Shown piece after piece: positions 24,741 through 34,124 of a DNA stretch of 64,000 nucleotides (positions are counted from its first letter, which is position 1; each line of letters opens with the position of its first letter). The stretch covers positions 15,340-79,339 of the forward strand of contig CAZBEF010000008.1 of assembly GCA_964490875.1 (NCBI GenBank), in the 5' to 3' direction. The position numbers and the translations under genes were made by a program. The notes beneath the pieces were generated by a model that worked only from the letters and a program-made list of their open reading frames with translations, was not told the origin of the DNA and made no database searches. The stretch comes from CAYYYG01 sp964490875. GTDB taxonomy: Bacteria; Patescibacteriota; Microgenomatia; UBA1406; GWC2-37-13.

Positions 24741-26252
24741 ATGAGCGTACTAGACCAGTATCTTACACAAATTGAAAAGGAGATCACCGAGGATAAAAAG
24801 ATTAAAGTCGCCACAGAAGAAGTTGGAACGGTTACTCAATTGCGGGACGGAGTAGTAATTCTTCAGGGGCTTGATAATGTTTCTTATGGTGAAGTCATTC
24901 AGTTTGAATCTGGTCCGAAGGCTATGGTCATCGACATGCTTCCGGAAGGCGTTGGAACTGTGGTTCTTGGACGATACTTAGATATTAAATCAAACGAAAC
25001 GGCCCGTGCTACCGGCCAGATTCTGTCTGTTCCGGTTTCAAACTCTATTTTAGGCCGAGTGGTAAATCCGCTTGTCGAACCGTTAGATAATGGTCCAAAA
25101 ATTGAAGCAGATAAACAGTATCCGGTTGAAAAGGTAGCCGTAGGTGTCGTTTATCGTAAGTCTGTCACAGTACCCTTACAAACTGGTATCAAATCAGTTG
25201 ATGCACTTATCCCAATCGGCCGGGGTCAGCGTGAACTTATTATCGGCGACCGCGGAACCGGCAAAACCACACTCACACTCGATATCATATTAAATCAGAA
25301 AAAAGAAAATGTTATTTGTATTTACTGCCCAGTCGGTCAGAAAAATTCAAAGGTTGCTGCAACGGTGGAACTTCTGAAAAAGCACGGCGCCATGGATTAC
25401 ACAATTGTGGTTTCGGCTTCGGCTTCTGATCCAGTCACTCTGCAGTACATCGCTCCATATTCAGCAACAGCTATTGCAGAATATTTTATGGATCAGGGAA
25501 AAGATGTCCTGGTTATTTATGATGATCTGAGTAAACATGCATGGGCATACCGCCAGATCTCGCTTATTCTCCGCAGGCCAGCAGGCCGCGAAGCATACCC
25601 GGGAGATATTTTCTATCTGCATTCCCGATTATTGGAACGTTCATGCCGCATGGATGAAAAATACGGCGGCGGTTCTATTACAGCCCTTCCGATTATTGAA
25701 ACACTGGAAGGCGATTTATCTGCTTACATTCCGACAAATATTATCTCAATCACCGACGGACAGATTTTCTTAGATACCGATTTGTTTAATTCTGGTATTC
25801 GTCCGGCTGTAAATGTTGGAACATCTGTCTCGCGTGTGGGAGGCAATGCCCAGACAAAAGCCATGAAACAGGTTGCCGGCAAACTGAAATTAGATCTGGC
25901 ACAGTACCGCGAGATGGCAGCGTTCTCTCAGTTTGAATCGGAGCTTGATGATGAAACAAAGAAATTTTTAAATCGGGGAGCACGGCTTACTCAGATTCTT
26001 AAGCAGCCGAAAAACAGTCCGTATTCCCTGGCTTTGCAGGTTGCTATAATTTGGGTTGTTACAAAAGGATATCTTGATACATTGCCTATCGACAAAATAG
26101 ATGTATATGAATCTAAATTTATTGAAGATCTGAGAACTCGTGGTCAGCATATCATTGAACGGCTGAATAAGAATAAGATTGTTAATCCAGAAGATGAAGA
26201 AGAGTTGAAGAAGCTGGCAGAAGATAATTTGTCAGAATTTAAAACAGAGTAA
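24741..26252 (+). CDS. atpA: F1Fo ATP synthase subunit alpha
   Basis: This 503-residue protein has a P-loop GDRGTGKTTL near residue 170, the signature PGDIFYLHSRLLERSCR and the catalytic-face arginine in SGIRPAVNVGTSVSRVGG. It forms the alpha3beta3 hexamer with AtpD. It follows atpH by 23 nt. A palindromic repeat separates it from atpG. Confidence 0.97.
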   Translation: MSVLDQYLTQIEKEITEDKKIKVATEEVGTVTQLRDGVVILQGLDNVSYGEVIQFESGPKAMVIDMLPEGVGTVVLGRYLDIKSNETARATGQILSVPVSNSILGRVVNPLVEPLDNGPKIEADKQYPVEKVAVGVVYRKSVTVPLQTGIKSVDALIPIGRGQRELIIGDRGTGKTTLTLDIILNQKKENVICIYCPVGQKNSKVAATVELLKKHGAMDYTIVVSASASDPVTLQYIAPYSATAIAEYFMDQGKDVLVIYDDLSKHAWAYRQISLILRRPAGREAYPGDIFYLHSRLLERSCRMDEKYGGGSITALPIIETLEGDLSAYIPTNIISITDGQIFLDTDLFNSGIRPAVNVGTSVSRVGGNAQTKAMKQVAGKLKLDLAQYREMAAFSQFESELDDETKKFLNRGARLTQILKQPKNSPYSLALQVAIIWVVTKGYLDTLPIDKIDVYESKFIEDLRTRGQHIIERLNKNKIVNPEDEEELKKLAEDNLSEFKTE

Positions 26253-26269
26253 TATCTTTTCAATCATGT

Positions 26270-26348
26270 CATGCTGAGTGAAACGAAGCATCCAGCACCT
26301 CTGGATCTCCCGCTTTGCGGGACAGGCTTGCTAATCGCTCAGGATGAC
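26270..26348. repeat. GTCATGCTGAG-type palindromic repeat between atpA and atpG
   Basis: Ends GTCATGCTGAG and CTCAGGATGAC flank CATCCAG and an internal CCCGCTTTGCGGG stem. It ends 14 nt before the atpG ATG. Confidence 0.75.
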
Positions 26349-26362
26349 AGACAGAATATAAT

Positions 26363-27214
26363 ATGAATTTCAGACAAGTAAGGAAGAAAATAAAGTCGAT
26401 CAACAACGTAAAGAAGATTACGCGGGCAATGCAGCTGGTTTCTGCTGTCAAAATGAAAAAGGCGCAGAACGCCGTTGTAGAAAGCAGACCGTATAATGAA
26501 AACCTTGAAAGTATTATTCGCAAGATAAGTGGAAAAATAGAGAAGAATACATCTCGGCTTTTAGTTTCCCATGGATCAGAAAAGTCGAAAGGTCTTATTA
26601 TCTTTATTTCATCAAATAAAGGTTTGTGCGGTTCTTTTCATCTGAATATAAATAGGTTTTTATTCAAACATGCCGATTTTTCAAAAAATGATTTTATAAC
26701 TGTCGGCAAAAAAGGCGCGATGTTTGTTCACAAAATGGGCGGAAATATTATCGCCGATTATTCAGGCCATACGCCTATTGTTGAGGTTTCGGCAATTTTT
26801 AGTCTGGCGGTAAGTAATTTTTTAGCAGGCAAATACAGTTCGGTAAGTATCGTATATAACAAATTCATTTCGAATTTACGATCTGAGCAGCTAATGGATA
26901 CAGTATTACCGGTGAAGATGACCAAAGAAATTAATGCAGAAGAAAGGGTGAGCGAGTATCTTATTGAACCGTCAGCACACGAAATTGTCGATCATTTGCT
27001 CAGAAGTTTTGTACAAGAAAAGATCCGGGGAGCTGTCATGAGTTCTGAAGCTGTAGAACATTCTTCACGTATGATTGCAATGAAGAATGCAACAGACAAT
27101 GCAAATGAGGTGATTTTCAATCTGACATCTCTTGGCAACAAGCTAAGACAGACAAAGATTACGATGGAGCTTTTGGATATGGTTACGGCAAAAGAGTCTG
27201 TGGAAAGTAATTAG
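26363..27214 (+). CDS. atpG: F1Fo ATP synthase subunit gamma
   Basis: This 283-residue protein has the family's paired terminal helices: N-terminal RKKIKSINNVKKITRAMQLVSAVKM and C-terminal ATDNANEVIFNLTSLGNKLRQTKIT. The SSNKGLCGSFH segment is in the central Rossmann-like domain. It is the rotating central stalk. Repeats lie on both sides. Confidence 0.95.
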   Translation: MNFRQVRKKIKSINNVKKITRAMQLVSAVKMKKAQNAVVESRPYNENLESIIRKISGKIEKNTSRLLVSHGSEKSKGLIIFISSNKGLCGSFHLNINRFLFKHADFSKNDFITVGKKGAMFVHKMGGNIIADYSGHTPIVEVSAIFSLAVSNFLAGKYSSVSIVYNKFISNLRSEQLMDTVLPVKMTKEINAEERVSEYLIEPSAHEIVDHLLRSFVQEKIRGAVMSSEAVEHSSRMIAMKNATDNANEVIFNLTSLGNKLRQTKITMELLDMVTAKESVESN

Positions 27215-27220
27215 TTTATT

Positions 27221-27298
27221 GTCATGTTGAGCGAAGCCAAGTCAGTCTTTGCGTAGCGAAACATCCAGCTGGATCCTTCGCTATTCGCTCAGGATGAC
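27221..27298. repeat. GTCATGTTGAG-type palindromic repeat between atpG and atpD
   Basis: Ends GTCATGTTGAGCGAAG and TTCGCTCAGGATGAC; the centre holds the palindrome CCAGCTGG. It begins 7 nt after the atpG stop. Confidence 0.75.
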
Positions 27299-27331
27299 AA
27301 AATAATTTAGAATTAATAATTATCAAATAAT

Positions 27332-28699
27332 ATGTCTCAAGGAACAGTAGTGTCAATTCGCGACGTAGTTGTCGATGTTCAGTTTCAACCGGATCAAACT
27401 CCGAAGATCTATGATGCTCTTTTAATTCAGCAAAAAGATAAAAAAATAATTCTGGAAGTTGAAGCAATCTTGGACGAAGGACTTGTCCGGACCGTTGCCA
27501 TGAGTAATGTCTATGGAGTAAAACGAGGCGAAAAAGTTACTAATACCGGCAAACCAATCGCAGTGCCGGTTGGTGAAAAAGGACTCGGAAGAATTTTTAA
27601 CGTTCTCGGCGATGTCGTGGACGAAGGCGAAGAGGTAAAAGCAGATAAATATTATCCAATTCATCGTGAGGCTCCGGAGCTTAAGGAACAGGCGGTTAAA
27701 CAGGAAGTATTTGAAACCGGTATTAAAGTTATCGATCTTATCGCTCCATTCATTAAAGGAGGAAAGGTCGCTATCTTCGGAGGTGCAGGAGTAGGAAAAA
27801 CAGTGACCATTCAGGAAATGATTCATAATGTGGCAAAGCAGCACCATGGAGTTTCTGTTTTTACCGGAGTTGGAGAACGCACCCGCGAAGGAAACGATTT
27901 ATGGAATGAAATGAAGGAGACAAAGGTTATCGATAAGACAACCTTAGTCTTCGGACAGATGAATGAGCCGCCAGGCAACCGTCTTCGTGTCGCGTTAACT
28001 GGTGTCACCATGGCAGAATATTTCCGCGATGAGAAAAACATGGATGTTCTGTTGTTTATAGACAACATCTTCCGGTTTGCACAGGCAGGTTCAGAAGTCT
28101 CGGCTCTCTTGGGACGCATTCCATCCGCAGTAGGATATCAGCCGACATTAGCATCTGAAATGGCAGCACTGCAGGAGAGGATTACTTCTACCAATAAAGG
28201 ATCGATTACATCAATCCAAGCAGTATACGTTCCGGCTGACGATTACACCGATCCGGCACCAGTGGCCACATTCGCTCATTTGGATGCATCGATCACACTG
28301 GAGCGATCACTTGCCGAGCAAGGTTTATATCCAGCTATTGATCCGTTAACATCAACATCACGCGCTCTTGATCCAGATATCGTTGGAGCAGAACATTATC
28401 AGGTTGCTAAAGATGTTCTGAAGACATTACAGAGATATAAAGATCTGCAGGACATTATCGCAATTTTGGGAATGGAAGAACTTTCCGAAGAAGATAAACT
28501 TACCGTTTCACGCGCACGCAAAATCCAAAGATTCCTCACCCAGCCGATGAACGTGGCAGAACCGTTTACCGGCAGGCCTGGTAAATATGTCCCAATTGCC
28601 GAGACTGTGCGCGGATTTAAAGCTATCATCGATGGGCAATACGATAGTAAACCAGAAGCATTATTTTATATGGTCGGCGCGATTGATGAAGTAAAATAA
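27332..28699 (+). CDS. atpD: F1Fo ATP synthase subunit beta
   Basis: This 455-residue catalytic subunit has the P-loop GGAGVGKTVTIQE (residue ~150), the catalytic glutamate in GVGERTREGNDL, Walker B LLFIDNIFRF and the signature DPLTSTSRAL. It makes ATP at the alpha-beta interface. It is of normal length for the family. Confidence 0.97.
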   Translation: MSQGTVVSIRDVVVDVQFQPDQTPKIYDALLIQQKDKKIILEVEAILDEGLVRTVAMSNVYGVKRGEKVTNTGKPIAVPVGEKGLGRIFNVLGDVVDEGEEVKADKYYPIHREAPELKEQAVKQEVFETGIKVIDLIAPFIKGGKVAIFGGAGVGKTVTIQEMIHNVAKQHHGVSVFTGVGERTREGNDLWNEMKETKVIDKTTLVFGQMNEPPGNRLRVALTGVTMAEYFRDEKNMDVLLFIDNIFRFAQAGSEVSALLGRIPSAVGYQPTLASEMAALQERITSTNKGSITSIQAVYVPADDYTDPAPVATFAHLDASITLERSLAEQGLYPAIDPLTSTSRALDPDIVGAEHYQVAKDVLKTLQRYKDLQDIIAILGMEELSEEDKLTVSRARKIQRFLTQPMNVAEPFTGRPGKYVPIAETVRGFKAIIDGQYDSKPEALFYMVGAIDEVK

Positions 28700-28714
28700 T
28701 GTATAGACCACAGC

Positions 28715-28847
28715 CGTCATTGCGAGCGGTGAGTGTCGGAGCGCGGCAATCCCATTACCAATAATCCAAAGGTTGTAATGTTACGAGTGCTATAGCCGTA
28801 GGTTTATATTATCGGGATTGCTTCGTCACTATGTTCCTCGCAATGAC
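28715..28847. repeat. GTCATTGCGAG-type palindromic repeat between atpD and atpC
   Basis: Left end GTCATTGCGAGCGG...GCAATCCC; right end GGGATTGCTTCGTCAC...TCCTCGCAATGAC. Its right end can be read in frame with atpC, creating a spurious upstream start. Confidence 0.75.
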
Positions 28848-28857
28848 TAGAATTTAT

Positions 28858-29271
28858 ATGTCATCCTTACATCTTAAAGTTATTACACCAAAAAAGATTG
28901 TACTTGAGGAAGAGGTTTCTTCTGTTACTATCCCATCTGTCAATGGAGAGCTTACTATTCTTCCCCGGCATACTAATTTTTTTGCATTGCTTTCAGAAGG
29001 AATTATTACCATCAAGAAATCAGGGAAAGAAGATTATATGGCGATTGGCGGAGGCTATGTAGAAACAAATGGCAAAGAACTTCATATTTTAGTTTCAAGA
29101 GCTTACGGCCAGGATGCAATTGACGAAAACTTAACAAATAAAGCAATTGAGAATGCAGAGAATATGCTAAAGAATGCCAGAGAAACAAAAGACAGGCATC
29201 ATGCTGCTTCACTGCTTCGCCGCTCGCTTATAGATATGAAGTTGCTACGGAAACGAAGAAGATCTTCATAG
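28858..29271 (+). CDS. atpC: F1Fo ATP synthase subunit epsilon
   Basis: This 137-residue protein has an N-terminal beta-barrel (LHLKVITPKKIVLEEEVSSV, NGELTILPRHTNFFALL, AIGGGYVE) and a C-terminal helical pair rich in Arg/Lys. It controls rotation and ATP hydrolysis of F1. The ATG at 28858 is chosen because the in-frame extension to 28831 is only the translated end of the palindromic repeat. It is the last gene of the operon. Confidence 0.94.
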   Translation: MSSLHLKVITPKKIVLEEEVSSVTIPSVNGELTILPRHTNFFALLSEGIITIKKSGKEDYMAIGGGYVETNGKELHILVSRAYGQDAIDENLTNKAIENAENMLKNARETKDRHHAASLLRRSLIDMKLLRKRRRSS

Positions 29272-29321
29272 TATAATATCTTCTTATGCGTCTGTTTTAA
29301 CTTTACTGTAATATTTGATAT

Positions 29322-31439
29322 ATGGCTTTAATTATTGTCGAATCACCAACAAAGGCACGTACATTCAACCGAATCCTGAAAAGCAAGGGGGAAGACTATT
29401 ATGTGTACGCAACCATGGGCCACATCCGCGACCTTCCAAAATCTTCAACCTCGATAGACTTTCAGCATGCGTTTAAACCCACCTATCAAATAATCAAGAC
29501 AAAACAGAAAGTAGTTACCGAGCTCAAGGCGCTAGCCAAAAAAAATAAGGAAATCATCTTCGCAACCGATCCGGACCGCGAAGGAGAAGCAATCTCGTAC
29601 CATGCCGCCTGGATTCTTGGTTATATAGATGAAAATTGGCCGGAAATAAAAATCAAAAAGAATAAATCTGTTAAACGTATCGTGTTCCATGAAATTACTG
29701 CTAAAGCACTGGAAGAAGCGCTGGCCCACCCCGAAGATATCCGGCTGGATCTGGTAAATGCCCAACAGGCACGCCGAATCTTAGATCGCATAGTGGGTTA
29801 CGAACTTTCACCGCTGCTCTGGAAAAAAATGGGGAAAAATTGGCTTTCAGCAGGCCGTGTTCAGACAGTGGCGCTCCGTCTTATTGTTGAACGGGAAAAG
29901 GAAATCAAAAATTTCAAAACAATCGACTATTACCAGATATATGGAGACTTTAAAAACTCCGAGACACTCCATGCAAAACTTGTCAGTAAAAATGACGTTG
30001 ACTACGAAAAAAAGACAAAGCTGGAATTGTTTGCCGGAGACTATCAGTACACCCAGACTTCGATAGATAAAACAAATGTTGAAGACGTTAAGAAAGATAT
30101 AGAAAGCGACGAATTTGCCGTTTCGGGAATTAAAGAGACAATGCAGAACCGGTTTCCGCCGCCGCCTTTCAGCACATCACTTTTGCAGCAGGATGCATTC
30201 AACAAACATGGATTTTCTTCCAAAATGACAATGCGGATTGCCCAGGATCTGTACGAAAGCGGTCTGATAACATATCACCGCACTGATTCTTTCAATCTGT
30301 CTACTCCTTTTGTATTTAAAGCAAAAGATCATATCATAAAAATATACGGACCCGAATATGCACTCGAAAAACCAAGAGGATTTAAAACAAAATCCAAAAT
30401 GGCCCAGGAAGCGCACGAGGCAATCCGCCCGACAAATCTGGAAAAGACTGCGGATTCTATTGAAGGCGAGCGGATTACTCAAAATCATAAGAAACTGTAC
30501 AAACTTATTTACGACAGAGCACTCTCTACCCAGATGAAAGAAGCATCGATTCGCAACATGAAGATTTCTATTTTAGGAAAGAAAGGTTATCTTTTCGAAT
30601 CAGAAATGCAGCAGGTCGTTTTCGACGGATTCTTGCGAGTTCTCAATCCGGAATATGCACAGAAGAATCAGACGCTTTCCCATATGAAAGAAGGCGAGAA
30701 AGCAGATCTCTTGGCGCTTCAAGCCACCGAAAGCCAAACCAAACCTCCTCCGCGATTTAACGAAGCATCAATTATCAAAACTCTGGAAGAAAAAGGCATC
30801 GGCCGGCCTTCTACATATGCGCCGATCATTTCGTTGATTCAGGAAAAAAATTATATTGAGAAACAGAATAGATACTTTATTCCGACAGTATTAGGATCCG
30901 CCATTTCGAATTATCTTTCCGAAGCTTTTCCACAGGTTTTTGAATTAGGATTTACCGCCGGTCTTGAACAAAGTTTGGATGAAATCGCTGAAGGCAAACA
31001 GGATATGGTTAGCGTTCTTTCGGGTTTCTATAAACCGTTTGAGAAAACACTTGTCACCCGCAAGGCAGACACAACGAAAATTGATGTTGAAGAAAAAGTG
31101 GAGGATAAATGCCCCAAATGCGGCGCGCCGATGGTGATCCGCTATTCCAAGTTTGGAAAGTTTTTAGCATGCAGCAAGTTTCCGGAATGCAAAACAACCA
31201 AGCCATTTCTACAGTTTGTACCCGGACGATTTTGTCCGCAGGATAATGGGCGCATTGTGGTGCGGTTTACCCGTGCACGAAAGCGGTTTTACGGCTGTGA
31301 GAATTATCCAAACTGTAAGTATTCGTCATGGACTCTGGTAAAGAATGACGCGGCAGCCAAACCAGAACAGCCAGCGGCGACTGCAGTTGCAGCTGCACCA
31401 GATAAAGAGACAGATAATAATAAAGCTTTACAATCTTAA
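29322..31439 (+). CDS. topA: DNA topoisomerase I
   Basis: This 705-residue type IA topoisomerase starts with the Toprim domain (MALIIVESPTKART; DPDREGEA near residue 86). The active-site tyrosine lies in GLITYHRTDSFNLS (~residue 323). C-terminal zinc ribbons follow: the first is complete (CPKCGAP...CSKFPEC), while the second (CPQDNGR...CENYPNC) has lost one cysteine of the first pair and may not bind zinc. It relaxes negative supercoils. A short Ala/Pro/Lys tail ends the protein. rplS follows 24 nt later with its own -10 box. Confidence 0.97.
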   Translation: MALIIVESPTKARTFNRILKSKGEDYYVYATMGHIRDLPKSSTSIDFQHAFKPTYQIIKTKQKVVTELKALAKKNKEIIFATDPDREGEAISYHAAWILGYIDENWPEIKIKKNKSVKRIVFHEITAKALEEALAHPEDIRLDLVNAQQARRILDRIVGYELSPLLWKKMGKNWLSAGRVQTVALRLIVEREKEIKNFKTIDYYQIYGDFKNSETLHAKLVSKNDVDYEKKTKLELFAGDYQYTQTSIDKTNVEDVKKDIESDEFAVSGIKETMQNRFPPPPFSTSLLQQDAFNKHGFSSKMTMRIAQDLYESGLITYHRTDSFNLSTPFVFKAKDHIIKIYGPEYALEKPRGFKTKSKMAQEAHEAIRPTNLEKTADSIEGERITQNHKKLYKLIYDRALSTQMKEASIRNMKISILGKKGYLFESEMQQVVFDGFLRVLNPEYAQKNQTLSHMKEGEKADLLALQATESQTKPPPRFNEASIIKTLEEKGIGRPSTYAPIISLIQEKNYIEKQNRYFIPTVLGSAISNYLSEAFPQVFELGFTAGLEQSLDEIAEGKQDMVSVLSGFYKPFEKTLVTRKADTTKIDVEEKVEDKCPKCGAPMVIRYSKFGKFLACSKFPECKTTKPFLQFVPGRFCPQDNGRIVVRFTRARKRFYGCENYPNCKYSSWTLVKNDAAAKPEQPAATAVAAAPDKETDNNKALQS

Positions 31440-31449
31440 AATCATTGTT

Positions 31450-31455
31450 TATAAT
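31450..31455 (+). promoter_or_regulatory. -10 box of rplS, leaderless type
   Basis: TATAAT ends 8 nt before the rplS ATG at 31464. Confidence 0.6.
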
Positions 31456-31463
31456 ATAGGATT

Positions 31464-31826
31464 ATGGCAAATTCGATCAGATACAAAGAACTTGATTTAG
31501 CAGTCGGCTCGACAATAACCCTTAACTACCGTATTAAAGAAGGTGAAAAGGAACGCCAGCAGCTATTCCAGGGAATTCTTATAAAAATCACCGGCAGCAC
31601 GCCAAACACCCGCATGATTACAGTGCGCAGAATTTCTAACACCGGCATTGGTGTAGAAAAGATTGTGCCTCTTATTTCTCCTTACATTACTGATATCACA
31701 GTCGATAAGAAATCACTGTATTCAAAAGCAAAACTGTATTTTGTACGGAATCTTTCGGGCCAGCAGCTTCGCTACAAGCTGTATAGACAACAGACAACCG
31801 ACAAAAGCCAGGTAAAATCGTCTTAA
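31464..31826 (+). CDS. rplS: 50S ribosomal protein L19
   Basis: This 120-residue protein has the L19 pattern: VGSTITLNYRIKEGEKERQQLFQGILI, TVRRISNTGIGVEKIVPLISPYI and KAKLYFVRNL. It sits at the 30S-50S interface. A leaderless-type -10 box precedes it. yraN follows 23 nt downstream, and their order is common near trmD/rplS clusters in other bacteria. Confidence 0.95.
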   Translation: MANSIRYKELDLAVGSTITLNYRIKEGEKERQQLFQGILIKITGSTPNTRMITVRRISNTGIGVEKIVPLISPYITDITVDKKSLYSKAKLYFVRNLSGQQLRYKLYRQQTTDKSQVKSS

Positions 31827-31849
31827 TTGTTACGTGTTTAAATTCCTTC

Positions 31850-32215
31850 ATGAGCCATTACCGAAAAGACATCGGTGCACTGGGAGAACAGATTGGTTTA
31901 CAATATCTTCAGGATTTAGGCTACTTGGTTATTGACCGCAACTTTACTACTCATTGGGGGGAATTAGATCTTATTGCCCGAAAAGGGAAAACTATTTATT
32001 TTGTTGAAGTAAAAACAAAAATCGGCGACATTAAAGGCAAACCCTACGAGTCGGTTACATATCGGAAATTACAGAATTTAAAGCGGTCAATCAATCTATA
32101 CCTCTTGAAAAATGACTTCAAAAGTTTTAAGCTATCGTTAGCAGTTTTGTCTATTCAATTGAATGAAGATAAAAGCGTTAAAGAGATAAAGTTTTTCGAT
32201 AGTGTGGATTTTTAG
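31850..32215 (+). CDS. YraN family (UPF0102) predicted endonuclease
   Basis: This 121-residue protein has the family pattern GALGEQIGLQYLQDLGYLVIDRNF, then WGELDLIARKGKTIYFVEVKTK. The Glu-x-Asp and Glu-Val-Lys elements form a PD-(D/E)XK-type nuclease core. Function in vivo is not settled; a role in recombination or DNA processing is assumed for the family. A palindromic repeat follows. Confidence 0.9.
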   Translation: MSHYRKDIGALGEQIGLQYLQDLGYLVIDRNFTTHWGELDLIARKGKTIYFVEVKTKIGDIKGKPYESVTYRKLQNLKRSINLYLLKNDFKSFKLSLAVLSIQLNEDKSVKEIKFFDSVDF

Positions 32216-32226
32216 TATACCTTAGC

Positions 32227-32290
32227 GTCATCCCGACGAAGGTCGGGATCCCATTGTCTTAATGGGATGCCGAAATAAATTCGGCATGAC
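32227..32290. repeat. short GTCATCCCGA-type palindromic repeat
   Basis: It contains nested stems: CCCGACGAAGGTCGGG (32232-32247), ATCCCATTG...AATGGGAT and CCGAAATAAATTCGG, ending GGCATGAC. It starts 11 nt after the yraN stop. Confidence 0.7.
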
Positions 32291-32302
32291 AAGTTAATAC
32301 AT

Positions 32303-32950
32303 ATGTTCAACATCATAAATTCGATTCTATTTAACTTCTTTCACAGTGTAACGAATTATCTGCCGAATTTTTTCGGCGGCGTCCTTATCATTTCCATCGG
32401 CCTTGTCTTAGCTAGTATTCTGAAACGACTGCTTCTTTCTATCTTTAAATTCTTCCGGCTTTCAACAATGCTTGAAAAAACAAAACTCATGAAGAAGAAC
32501 GAAGTTGCTGTTTGGGAAGAAGTCCTTTCGGAAGTTCTGCGCTGGACTCTGATCATCTTATTTCTTATTCCGACACTCGAAGCACTTGGCTTATCACGAG
32601 CAACGGCAGTTCTTAATCAGTTCTTATTCTATATTCCGAACATCATTGTGGCCGTCATAATTGGCTTTATTGGCATCATAATTTCGAATATGGTAGCCGA
32701 GATCGTGCGGACAAGCCTTCGCAGCCCTTCTGCCGATACTTTGGCGATTATCGCAAAGAGTTTAATTATTTTTTTTGTAGTTCTGGTTGTTCTGAATCAG
32801 CTTGGCGTGGCTCAGGACCTGATCAAAATCCTGTTTACCGGTATAGTGGCCATGGTAGCCATTGCCGGCGGCCTGGCATTTGGCCTGGGCGGCAAAGATG
32901 TTGCCGAGGATCTTCTTCAATCTCTGGTTAAAAAGCTGAAACAGAAATGA
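32303..32950 (+). CDS. MscS-related membrane protein with conserved TM-helix repeats
   Basis: This 215-residue protein has about four to five membrane helices. NYLPNFFGGVLIISIGLVLASILKR and FLFYIPNIIVAVIIGFIGIIIS are two copies of the conserved TM-helix repeat (PF05552-like, CmpX family). The C-terminal helix is glycine/alanine rich (MVAIAGGLAFGLGGKDVAEDLL), like the MscS pore helix. The soluble beta domain of MscS is absent. A role in osmotic or envelope stress is inferred. Confidence 0.8.
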   Translation: MFNIINSILFNFFHSVTNYLPNFFGGVLIISIGLVLASILKRLLLSIFKFFRLSTMLEKTKLMKKNEVAVWEEVLSEVLRWTLIILFLIPTLEALGLSRATAVLNQFLFYIPNIIVAVIIGFIGIIISNMVAEIVRTSLRSPSADTLAIIAKSLIIFFVVLVVLNQLGVAQDLIKILFTGIVAMVAIAGGLAFGLGGKDVAEDLLQSLVKKLKQK

Positions 32951-32987
32951 TATAATATCTATCAGCTCTTAGCCACATGCTATGTAT

Positions 32988-33060
32988 GGCCCCATCGTCT
33001 AGTGGCCTAGGACGGCAGGTTTTCAGCCTGTCTACCGGGGTTCGAATCCCCGTGGGGTCA
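32988..33060 (+). tRNA. tRNA-Glu(UUC)
   Basis: This 73-nt cloverleaf has acceptor GGCCCCA/TGGGGTC, anticodon stem GCAGG/CCTGT with loop TTTTCAG (anticodon TTC), and T-arm CGGGG-TTCGAAT-CCCCG. CCA is not encoded. TATAAT directly follows the stop of the upstream gene (32951-32956), about 31 nt before the tRNA. Confidence 0.96.
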
Positions 33061-33161
33061 CAAAATTTTAAAGTACAAACTAAACTTTTTTCTTCTTTAT
33101 GTTTGAGTTTGGAAGTGCTTCCTTTATTTTAGGGAAAATGAAAAATTCTGCTTGAATTGTA

Positions 33162-33167
33162 TATAAT
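33162..33167 (+). promoter_or_regulatory. -10 box, leaderless type
   Basis: TATAAT ends 6 nt before the ATG at 33174. No clear -35. Confidence 0.55.
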
Positions 33168-33173
33168 ATAAAA

Positions 33174-34064
33174 ATGTCAGATACCGGAGAACCTATTCCG
33201 AAAAAAAATGAATGGCAATACAATAAAAAGGAAATAGTAACTCCAAAGGATTTCTTAAAGGATATATTAACAACGATGCAAGGTGCAGAAGTGTGTTCTT
33301 TTGGTGAATATCACGATGAAAGAACAGATCCCAGTTACTCCTTCCTTTTAAATCATATGGGAGAGATTTTAGATATATATCATTACTATAAAGGATTCCG
33401 AGAATCGCCAAAACCCGCAATCGAGTTATCATTTGATAGATTGTTACGACTAGGTTCAACCTTAGTGGAAGAATTGGATAAAGCAAATCCATCTATGGCT
33501 CAACTTCAAAAAATGCATGTGGGTCGTTTATTCGGTTTAGCTATTTTACCTTTAGCCCGATATGCAGGATATACAGATTTAGTTTTAGAAGGTGTTGATG
33601 AAATTAATCCAGGAACGACATTAGAACGGAGTAAGGATCAAATTGGAGATTTATTGAGGTTAACTACAGCTATGAGATTGGGAATGAATATTCATGGTGC
33701 ATATGATACCGGCCGTTTTCCGACTGGGAAGGGAGTTGCTGATGCATTATGGTCAAAAATTAAAGATATTAAAGAGAAAACCCCTGAAACACATGTTATC
33801 GTATACAATGGCGCATTACATAACATGACCGAGCCATCACAGGGCGAAGTTTCTGAAGGTTTTTTAAAGTATGATGCAAGTGAGCTTACTTATGCTCCGC
33901 AAGCAAGAAAATTGTGGGGAGATAAATTTAGAGCGATTGATTTATTGAATGGAGATAGATTATTACCTCAAAGTCATTTCAGATATATGCAAGATCAAGC
34001 TCAACCAGATGCAATCACCAGATTTTCCCATGGAATTAATCAGCAAACTTATGTATTAACATAA
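33174..34064 (+). CDS. putative EreA/ChaN/TraB-superfamily protein
   Basis: This 296-residue soluble protein has no signal peptide. An N-terminal strand ends in SFGEYHDE (residue ~42), like the GExH motif of the EreA/ChaN/TIKI/TraB fold. A conserved-looking VLEGVDE lies near ~140, and a late strand THVIVYNGALHN (~205) resembles the family's final histidine-bearing strand. The metal-site residues are thus plausible, but I cannot name a substrate. It is a single-gene unit with its own -10 box and is more AT-rich than its neighbours. Confidence 0.5.
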   Translation: MSDTGEPIPKKNEWQYNKKEIVTPKDFLKDILTTMQGAEVCSFGEYHDERTDPSYSFLLNHMGEILDIYHYYKGFRESPKPAIELSFDRLLRLGSTLVEELDKANPSMAQLQKMHVGRLFGLAILPLARYAGYTDLVLEGVDEINPGTTLERSKDQIGDLLRLTTAMRLGMNIHGAYDTGRFPTGKGVADALWSKIKDIKEKTPETHVIVYNGALHNMTEPSQGEVSEGFLKYDASELTYAPQARKLWGDKFRAIDLLNGDRLLPQSHFRYMQDQAQPDAITRFSHGINQQTYVLT

Positions 34065-34124
34065 TTTTTTCTGTTAAGAATGTCATTCATACTCTGAAAC
34101 TTTATGGTAAACATTGTCCACTGA

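Noticed and set aside
28831..28857. N-terminal extension of atpC
   Set aside because: The added residues MFLAMTRIY come mostly from the end of the palindromic repeat; the ATG at 28858 gives the normal epsilon N-terminus.
32948..32950. UGA recoding (glycine) as in Gracilibacteria
   Set aside because: Several genes, including the MscS-related gene, secG and the gene at 62180, end naturally at TGA at expected lengths, and no conserved protein has an in-frame TGA.
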